NCBI GenBank assembly: GCA_013339765.2
Contig: CM023450.1
Coordinates: 105,789,344 to 105,853,343 of the forward strand
Origin: Haemaphysalis longicornis
Lineage: Eukaryota > Arthropoda > Arachnida > Ixodida > Ixodidae
DNA: 64,000 bases
Direction of reading: 5' to 3'
The position numbers and the translations under genes were made by a program. Below are positions 56,160 to 64,000 of this stretch, piece by piece; the stretch's first letter is position 1, and the number at the start of each line of letters is the position of its first letter. The notes beneath the pieces are model-generated. The model made no database searches and was not told the DNA's origin. It saw nothing but the letters and a program-made list of their open reading frames with translations.

Positions 56160-57330
56160 GCTAAGCAAATTGCGACGCTGTTGTCATGGGCGCCTCGGTC
56201 GCGGCAAAGTCAAAGCACCAGCATGGAAGGAGTAAACAGCCGCGTTGCGTGATCCTAGTAATCGTCAGCGGCGCGCTAACGACGCAAACGGGAAGCGGCG
56301 GTGGGGCGCTAACAAACTGGAGCAGCAGAGACGACGCGGAGCGTTGCAGCCACCCGTCCATCAGATTTCCCGCGCGAAGCAACAACGCGGCGCTACAAGC
56401 CCCTGCTCGGAGCGCCGGATCTGCCGCGCATGCTGGCGTCGAGCGAAGAACGAATGAAATTTGCGAAAGGAGCGGCAAGATTAAAAAGACACTCGAGAAC
56501 AAGCAAAAAAACCTCGGGGCAAACGAGGGAAGAGGGGCGCTGGTTGCCCAGGAACCCTGGGTGCCGCACACGAGCGCCCGCGCTGGATGAGGTGCACTAG
56601 GAAAACGCAATTAGTAACGCATCCCGTTCGGGGAGAGGAGGGCTAAATGAAAGCTCATCTAGGTACGCCCGCCCGGCTGCGCGAAGGGTGCGCTCTCCGC
56701 GCGGGATGCCATGGTCGTCGTCGTCGTCAGTGACGATGTCGTCGACGGCGACGCGGCGTGCTAATTAGCCTCGCAGCGACACTGGCGGCGGCGTCTCTTG
56801 CTTCTGTTGTTCCGCTAATTGGCCGCACTCTCGAGCCCTGTTTATTGTCGACTAAGCTGTGTGCGCGCGCTCGCGGCGCCCAGCCCGAGAGCCGCGCCAG
56901 CAGCAGCGACGCGACGCGACGCGCGATGCCGTCAGCTTTGAGGCAACACAAGGCCCCGAAAGAGCTCTGTCAATATTAATGTCCCCATCGCTCGATTGGA
57001 GCCCCTCTGAATGGCTAAAGTCAAGTGACGTCAGCTCCGGAGGTTGCGGGTGGCCAGTTCTGTGACGGAGACGGACAAGGTTGAAGGAACCAGGTTGCGC
57101 TTCCTTGTTAGCGTGAGATCGTGGCTTTGGGCCCGTGTGAAAAAAAAAGGGGGAATGACAGAACCAACACGCGACGGACAAAGTGCCGCGTTGCCCGAGT
57201 GCGGGTTGATTGAGTGCTTTCTTTGCTGCTGTGGCGGAAGGGGTTCGCTCCGCAGCGGATACGACAGACGAAGCTGTGGCAACATCAACAAATATCAACA
57301 TTATGCTGCGCACGCTCTGGTGCGCGCCAC
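56160..57330. promoter_or_regulatory. GC/CpG-rich block, candidate regulatory region
   Basis: Dense in CpG with GTCGTCGTCGTC, GGCGGCGGCG and CGACGCGACGCGACGC runs. It holds several homeodomain-like TAATT cores (GCTAATTAGCC near 56760, CCGCTAATTGGCCGC near 56813) and a perfect CRE, TGACGTCA, at 57026-57033. Open frames up to 153 codons on both strands are what GC-rich DNA gives by chance. A promoter or enhancer of an unseen gene is plausible but unproven. Confidence 0.3.
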
Positions 57331-57764
57331 AAGCAGCCTTCGGAGCTTATTCAGAGACTGACACGCTTTTTATGTTCTGCTTTGTCGACTCGTTATTGTT
57401 GCAGAGAACCAGGTGATTTAGAGCCACCGTTTAATGTACTAAGGATTCTTTGCTTAGGTGTCCGAATTTCTTTCTATGGTATGGTTACAAAGCATCAATG
57501 TGACGTGTGTAATATGTTGGATGAGTGCCTCCCTACTGGTACAGACGCACTTTAATCCTCGAGCTTCGCTACTTGTGGCATTGTGTCCTGTTGATCATTA
57601 TAGCCTGTACGCTATGTTTTTCTTCGTTGGCTAAAAGTTGATGTTCAATGCTTAAAAAGCATTTAAAGCGAAGAATTTTACCTCTACCCCTCAAGGGTTC
57701 CGTCTCATCCGTTGGTGTCAACAAAAAAACTCATGCGAAGAAGTAAGAGAAGTTACTGCGACCG
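57331..57764. other. Unannotated stretch
   Basis: Nothing recognised. Confidence 0.4.
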
Positions 57765-57840
57765 CCAGGAATCGAACCTGGAACGAATAGAGAAACGGAG
57801 CGAGAGCCCATTGTCTTACCGACTGAGCTACGAGCCCACG
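57765..57840 (-). mobile_element. tRNA-like sequence (tRNA-derived repeat or pseudo-tRNA)
   Basis: On the minus strand: GGGCTCGTAGCTCAGTCGGT (D arm/A box, TAGCTCAGTCGG) and then, after an over-long middle, CCAGGTTCGATTCCTGG, a perfect T arm with B box. The 3' acceptor half CGGTCGC does not pair with GGGCTCG, and the anticodon region is too long and does not fold, so a functional tRNA is unlikely. Confidence 0.6.
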
Positions 57841-57982
57841 CAGATGCGGCGGCTCTTACAGCTGCGGGTTTACCCCCTGCGTTCTCGCTGAATGGTCACG
57901 CGACCTCTCCCGCCGCTGTGTGCTCCGCCCAGGGCACGTGTAGCGGCCGTGTGCGTGCCTTGCGAATGCGCTAGGAGTTAAA

Positions 57983-58122
57983 AAAATTAAAGGAAGTTCA
58001 CACAAACGCATGGCATCTTACTTCTTCGACTCGGCCGCCGGTCTCGTCGCCTCCTTCGGCGGCGGCAGGGACGGAGGAGAAGTGAGATCGTCTAACACCG
58101 GGATTGAGCTTCCTTTAATTTT
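57983..58122. repeat. 14-bp perfect inverted repeat around GC-rich core
   Basis: AAAATTAAAGGAAG (57983-57996) and its exact complement CTTCCTTTAATTTT (58109-58122), 112 bp apart. The core has GGCCGCCGGTCTCGTCGCC and CTCCTTCGGCGGCGGC, which may also fold. It lies 5' of the tRNA-like sequence on its strand and could be part of the same repeat unit. Confidence 0.65.
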
Positions 58123-61100
58123 ATAAAAAAAGTTTCCACTCATGTGCTTCACCAATACAACTCAACCAACCACCGGTCATTAAACACGTATTGATTTAAC
58201 CTTAGCAAAAAATATCTCTTTGAAGTAATACAGGGTGTGGTTAAGTGCATTTCATTTGTCTCTGGTTTCACTCTTTGTAGAGCCACATGTGTGCGAGTAA
58301 TCGTTGTGGGAATAGTTTACAGCTTCGCTTTCCAACTTCCTTCACAAAGTGGATTGGCGCGCGTCTTTTAAAATCTGACAGCTTTGTTTGTCTCTGTGGT
58401 GCCTCCCTTAAAATAAGCATTCATCGTGCCAAAGCATTGACTATATGCCATAACAAGCTCTTAGTTGACGACTGCACGGCACCGCTAGTCGGAAAAAGTT
58501 TATTGATAGATTCTGAAAATACTCGTTCACTTTGCGTCAGAAATGAAGGAAGAAGAAGAAAATAAGTAAATTTCCACAAGAATCCCCTAGTCCGGAGCTC
58601 CCAAGATAGCCGACAGGGACATCTCTGCGCGTAGGGGAAATGTGAAGGAGACGCGGTGGAAGTCTACACAGCCTGTCTGACAGCACGTCGTGCAGTTTTA
58701 GCAGTCAGATCATGGAAATATAGCTGTCAAATACCGCGAGAAGGAGTCAGCCGTCGTACCTGTTATACAAGCAGAATATTTCTCGGTGACGTGAAGGTCC
58801 ATAATATCGTCTTATCACTCACCGTGCGCGCACATTGATTAATTTTAAGAAATCTTAGTATGTAGCTTTCTAATGAGAGCTTACAGATGTAGGCTGATGA
58901 AAACGAAGAGGAAGACAGCATAAAAAAGGTAGGTTGTACGCGCGTTTCTTGAGTGCTGTTATAGCTTCGCAATTAATTCTGAGGTATGCAACGCCGCAGA
59001 TATAGATAATGAGTTTGCAATCTAGAGCGATCTGGATTATAGAGCCTAGTGAGTGAACGCGGTAAAAAGTAACATTTTGTCATTAACAAAAGCAGATTTA
59101 ACACGCAATAGCGTTTTAGCTTCTTCTCCTACAGGCGCAACCAGTGGCGCATAACAAATACCTTTGGCCGGTAACATCTGCATAGCAATAGAGAAACAAA
59201 TTAAACAAAATTACGTCATATTGCATTGTTTGCACCAGCGCAGTACTGCCACCTTATTAAATCAAACTACATCTTTGATGTTTGGATTATGCATCTCCTA
59301 CTTTATACACGTATCCATTGTCTGCATTCTAAAACGTTTTACTAAGCCATCATAAAAAAAAATGGCAGTAAGAAAAACTGCAGGTAAAATAAAGATAGTA
59401 CGAACGGCTGGCCGCTGACGAAATTAAAAGCAATACAAAAAGTGAACATGATTTTGGAAACTCATTAAAAATGGTCGGTGTCCTCTGAAAGGCACACGCC
59501 AGAGGCTTTAATTTCGGCCTTCCCCACAACGCTCAGGCGCCTGCAGCTTCAGGCACAGTAATTTTTTTGCGGGACACTAACCCGTTCGTAATCTTCCCGA
59601 CTCCTCCTCTCCTCATCCTTATTCCAGCTTTCCTTCCTCACATGGTTTAAGCAAACAAAAAAGAAAAGCGGTGTAAGAAGTGCTGCGAAAGCTAAAGTAA
59701 AACCCGGATCACGCAGTGTCGCATCTGACACAAGGTCTGCGCACTGTGTCATCATCTTCTATGCAAACATCCAGTCCAGCATTTCTCATTTGCCGCATCA
59801 AGAACCTACCCCAAGGGAAAAGTGGGGTCTTCAGTGTTCTCTACAAAAACACTCAAATAGTGAGAATGCCCGCCTGAAGCTTGCCAAGGCTCCCTCTTTC
59901 CCGGAAACAGAGTACTGATGACTTCATAATAAACGGAAGATTCTTCACGAAGTTGTATGCTGTTAAGTTACTAAAATTCAAACGCATCGCTTTAAACAAC
60001 CCGTGAACTGGCGAGAACCTCGTGGAAGAGGAAGCAGGGAGGCCTTGCCGCCTTGTAGGCGTTACCGTAGCTTAGAAGCCTAATTCTAAGGAACTAACTG
60101 ACACCGACACAAACGTTCTCGCACATAGCACCGCGTGGCCAAAGAGGCTGCGTTCTTTTGCATTCCCTTTGCGACATCTCTCTTCGACGACGGCGGCGGC
60201 TTGGGCAGAAGAGGAAACAAAAAAAAAATAAGCGCGCATGCAATGGGAATCCTTTACGGAACATCCCGAACGCTCATCGCTGGCGGTGCTTGAAAAGAGT
60301 CAATGTCAACTAGGCGAAAACGTGCATACCTCGCGCCGGGAAATTGGCCGCACTAATTATAAACTTCCGACTACTCCCTGCCCGCCCTTTTAGGCCCTTC
60401 TTTTCTTTTTTCTTTTTGCCTCGACGCTCTCCGGAGGCAGATCCAAAGGGCGGCCTCACCGTCTCTCAGAAAGAATGGGTTCTCGTATAGATCGCTGCAC
60501 GTTCAGAGCCTGAGGAACGGAGCATTAACATATAGGCTGTTTTTTTTTTCTTCTTTCCAGAAACGCATGGTATATTCCTCCTTTTCTTGTTCGTTCCTTC
60601 TTCGCACTTGTTCAAATACGTGGGCTAGAAACGAATTGACGGTGTTCTTTTGAGAAGGACGGCGCGTATAGTTGAAGGCAATGACTGTACGTAGTTGCCA
60701 TCACGTGGAAGGCAGTAATATAGTATCGATTTACACACGTTCAAGGGGAAAGGACGTAGCAGTGAGTCGGTTACCGGCGAAAACTGTGGATGAGACCTTT
60801 GAGTAGTCGGGGACGTCCTCGATTCGCCGCACAGATAAGGCGCTGATCCCAGGTACATTGAAGCAAAATTCAAGGAGCGCCGACTGCGGTCGTTACATGC
60901 GCTTATTCGCATTTGCTCGTAAGGGCTGCTGCAATAAGAAACACTGCAGAAGCTTTTAATCGGTGGTTCCAGCAACTCAGCACACGATTTAATCGGGCTG
61001 TACATGCTAAAAAAAACAGTCAATATTCCAATGGACCTTTTCCAGGGCAAGTCGAGCTCCCGTAGCGGGGAATTCGGAAAGCACAATTGGTGGCTGTTTC

Positions 61101-62813
61101 AGCCATGTTTGCCGGTGACGCTGTTGCCCAGTGCTTCTAATCACGAAGCACGCCCGCGGTGTTAGCCAAGAGGCTTGCTTTGCATGTCAACCGCGCTCCG
61201 CCTTTTTAACTTCATTCGCGAAGAACACTCGTTAAGTGCGCTTTTCACGAAATTTAGTAACATTTCTTACGAGCGTCCGATGACTGAGCGCTTATGTAGC
61301 GGCACCCAAATGCCAACTAGTATCTGCTTGGAGTTTTGCCGGCGTCCACACCGCAGCCGTTAGAAGTGGTAGCTGCGATAACTGAGAGCTCCCAAAAGTA
61401 ATGGCGGAACCGGCAAGCGCGTGCGCAGACAGAGGTCATGGAAAAGTCCATTGTACCTTTCATGAAGAGCGTACTGGAGGGCCTCCTCGCAGTTCCAGAG
61501 TTTCCGAGAAGCAGATTTAAAATAACACCGACTGCATGGTCGAGAAGTTTTGAATACACACTAATTGAGGGAAATATTAAATTATCGAAGGGCTAAAGAC
61601 CATTTAGACAACCTGGCAGTCTTTCCTCCAGTACTGCAACGATTCCTTGGGTGGGGCGTGCAGTTCATCGAGCCAAACTAAAGTCAATTCATGCTATTAC
61701 GGGAACATACAGCATGTGTCTCTCTCCTCAAAGGCCAAAGTCGTCGCTTTGAGCGGGACAATGGTCACGCGTGATCACACAATCCCCAATGCTCTGGAGG
61801 AACTTGTGTTGAAATGAGCTCTGGGTGCTTCGTGCCGCCAGGAAAAACTTGTCTGGTCTTCCATACGATGCTGCGCAAATCGCAAAATAGCAACGAAACT
61901 CTCCTTTTTTGTGCGCGTCTCCTCTCAGAGCGCATAAATAACTATCGCTTACAATATTCCATGACCTCTTATTTCATTCTTTGAGCGGCCGCCTGTTTTA
62001 TCGTTCTGTGATCACCGTCGAAACGAAAGACAGTTCTCTACCACAAACCCGTCCACGCATAGTTTTATTTTTCACCGAAAAGCTGTAAACACGCGAGCTT
62101 GAAAAAAAAAAAAGCAATAACAGGGTGATTGTTCCTTTAACTGCTCATAGGAGAATTGTTATCTATTGTGCCTAGCATTTGCAAATCAATCGCCTTCGTC
62201 TTGTTCTTTCTTTTCCAGCCTCATCTTTTCTACTGTGTCGCAGCGCTTCAGCTGAAGGCGGAGAAAGAAAATACGCAGTATATGTTTTTAATGCACGACA
62301 CGTCCGCAGTCAGATAACAGCACTTTCAGGGATCACGTCAACGTCAGTATCGCAGCGCGTGAGGCTAGCGGCAGTGCACTATACAGCGTCTTTCCCATTA
62401 AAGTTGACCCCGCCTGTACACTTTATACACACCGAACGCAATTGCTGGCGCCCCTCGAGCCGACAATGACGGACAGCGTAATTTTCTTTGTGTTTTATGC
62501 TTTTTGTGTTTGGCGCCGCTCGCGACAGAGCGAGGCAAAGCATTATTTTCCGTCTTTTGTATTTAAAGCGAAGCTTTATACGGCTCGGCAAAAGAAAAAT
62601 CCGGCAGTCCCGTGTGCGCAGAAAACTGCTCAGTCGCAACTCCATGCGCACGCGCAAAAAAGCCAGGTTAGAGAATAGTTTGGAGAAGGAGAAAAGAGAT
62701 TGACTGGGTTTGTAGATGACTTAGCTTCACTATCGCACCTACCGTCACTAGTATATGCATGCGCTAGGGATCTTTCACACAAAAAAGGGCTGATGAAAAT
62801 TTGTTCCGAATCC
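58123..62813. other. Unannotated stretch
   Basis: No confident gene or element. A GC-rich block at 60170-60400 shares the 13-mer AATTGGCCGCACT with the 56.8-kb block. Minus-strand frame 60625-61086 (153 codons) and frames at 62179-62703 have no known domain. Confidence 0.4.
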
Positions 62814-62821
62814 CTTACCAC

Positions 62822-63910
62822 CAGTGTTGCCATCGCTGGGCGTCAGACATTCGCTAAAAAGAAATGAGAAATCCCCCAGATTCCGCTAGATTCTAAAACA
62901 TATCCGCTAAATTTCCCGCTAGGGCCTATTTTATTTTAAAAAACAGTGCAATTTCGTATGACAAATACCTTTATTATTCTTAAAAGCTCCCCAAAACTAC
63001 GAGAGCTGAAATAACACATAAAAGAGTCTCACCAAGGAGTCTACCTAACTAGCACACTTGAGGCCTCAGTGCTGCGGTGGTCGTCATCACAGATGAGGCT
63101 TAAAGTTATAAATGTTCACACTGATGAAAAAAAAGAACTCACAGTTCAACGAAAAACACATCGAGGTCTTCATCGCCGCTGTCGTCGTCTGACACCATCT
63201 CCATAGGAACGCTGATACTTGTTGAAGAACCAGAAAGGTGACTTGGTTGCACATACGTTGCAGATATCCCAATTGCACTTACAACTGCCGCGGGAAGTTC
63301 GTAATCAAAACAACTTTTCTGGTGTCACTTAAGTCCCGATTTTACGACGAGGATGGTGTTTTTTGTTTCAGGCTTCAGCTTGTTCCTCAGCTTGGATTTT
63401 ACTATGTTGAGCTGACTATACGTCATCTCTACTTCGGCATTTGAATACGGCAGCACGAGCATCGACATGGCAAATCCGGCCAGCTCGGCGAACGGGTTTT
63501 CGCCGCAGGCGTCCTTATAGGAGTGAGCTTCACACCAGAACGACTGCGTGGACGATATTTGCTTTCAGTCCAGGAGGGTGATTTTGCTCCAATGATTTTG
63601 AATTTTTTCGATTGCCTCAGAGCCGTTTTGAAACCTCACGCATTTGTTTGTCTGAGATAGGCGGAGCAAGTGAACAGGAGCCCTCCTACCCTCTGAAGTT
63701 AAGCAATTTCTGCATTTTTAGAGGACACGTAAATGGTTTCTTGCAGGGCGGTTTTGAACCGGTGCACTGCGTGAGGTATCCGCCAGAAATCCGCTATGTA
63801 TGAAAATGGCCCGTCAAAAAATCCACTTGCCGCAAGAGTAACTTTTTCCCCGTCAGAATAAAATGAAACCCGCCAGATTTAGCGAAAAATCCGCTAAATT
63901 GGCATCACTG
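62822..63910 (-). mobile_element. hAT transposon, internally deleted, 8-bp target duplication
   Basis: The ends are CAGTGTTGCCATC at the left and, reversed, CAGTGATGCCAAT at the right (11 of 13). The flanks are CTTACCAC (62814-62821) and CTTACCAT (63911-63918), an 8-bp duplication with one change. Sub-terminal CCGCTA hexamers occur at 62883, 62904, 62916, 63791 and 63891, a typical hAT arrangement for transposase binding. The interior keeps only the transposase C-terminus on the minus strand, so the copy cannot transpose by itself. Confidence 0.92.
63139..63580 (-). pseudogene. hAT transposase C-terminal dimerisation domain
   Basis: The minus-strand frame reads NPFAELAGFAMSMLVLPYSN, then AEVEMTYSQLNIVKSKLRNK (the nPF-ELa ... 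LPvSNAeVER-FS-mn-vKsklRn signature of the hAT dimerisation region) and SCFDYELP. It ends in an acidic tail with SDDDSGDEDLDVFFVEL and a stop at 63139-63141. One in-frame TGA interrupts it at 63325-63327 and another lies upstream near 63560. The Arg and Phe of VER-FS are Met and Tyr here. The N-terminal BED finger and RNase H-like core are absent. Confidence 0.88.
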
Positions 63911-63918
63911 CTTACCAT

Positions 63919-64000
63919 CATAAGTAACTAGCCAAGGAATGCTACTCACTAAAAAAAATGGCCGACATTCGCGCAGTGAAAAAGAGTCTTCCTCGCAAGG
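63919..64000. other. Window edge
   Basis: Too short to assess. Confidence 0.5.

Noticed and set aside
56161..56610. Opposed 134- and 149-codon frames as genes
   Set aside because: Long frames on both strands are expected in CpG-rich DNA with few stop codons; neither has a recognisable domain.

Overview
This window reads as nuclear DNA from a hard tick (Ixodidae, probably Metastriata). It is gene-poor and repeat-rich, and no reading frame longer than about 300 codons looks like a conserved host protein. The tick assignment is by recognition: a Ruka-like tRNA-derived SINE at about 42.8-43.1 kb, RNase H-bearing non-LTR retrotransposons with a CX2CX7HX4C C-terminus, LINE tails of (TGA)n and (GATT)n type, and dispersed repeats of a kind common in ixodid sequence. 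No search was run. I see no operons, Shine-Dalgarno sites, rRNA genes, CRISPR arrays or confident functional tRNA genes.

Layout. 0-9 kb: microsatellites, a 29-bp-stem hairpin (2593-2662), a Tigger/pogo-type MITE (2665-3605) and one copy of dispersed repeat family A (7206-7500). 9-17 kb: three RNase H-type LINE remnants (about 8.94-9.57, 13.69-14.53 and 14.95-17.24 kb). The middle one is interrupted by a second LINE inserted exactly in its YADD motif, with an 11-bp target duplication. 18-25.6 kb: AT and CA microsatellites, a fold-back cluster of tRNA-derived SINEs (19.47-20.25 kb), a 480-bp hAT MITE (21221-21700), two more family A copies, a second copy of dispersed repeat family B, and the best candidate for a host exon (23779-23975, minus strand). 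25.6-42 kb: mostly unrecognised DNA, a perfect (CTCA)n array, a LINE 3' end (30.6-31.0 kb) and a long decayed CR1/Jockey-like LINE (31.27-34.17 kb).

42-54 kb is a transposon graveyard. It holds a 5'-truncated Ruka-like SINE with target duplications, an orphan hAT end, a TTAA-flanked element with 45-bp inverted repeats enclosing a THAP-domain reading frame (44381-46058), a Tigger/pogo element with a CENP-B/Tc5-type helix-turn-helix (46724-47516), and four minus-strand LINE remnants. One LINE is split by a hAT-like element, and another by a 486-bp insertion that contains a tRNA-like segment. 54-62.8 kb: GC-rich blocks, a tRNA-like sequence and otherwise unrecognised DNA. 62.8-63.9 kb: a hAT element with TIRs, an 8-bp target duplication and a recognisable transposase C-terminus.

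The biology here is mobile-element insertion, nesting and decay, not a pathway. The most interesting object is the THAP/TTAA element at 44.4-46.1 kb (Kolobok-like by inference), which carries THAP coding on one strand and a second protein-like reading frame with a candidate splice donor on the other.
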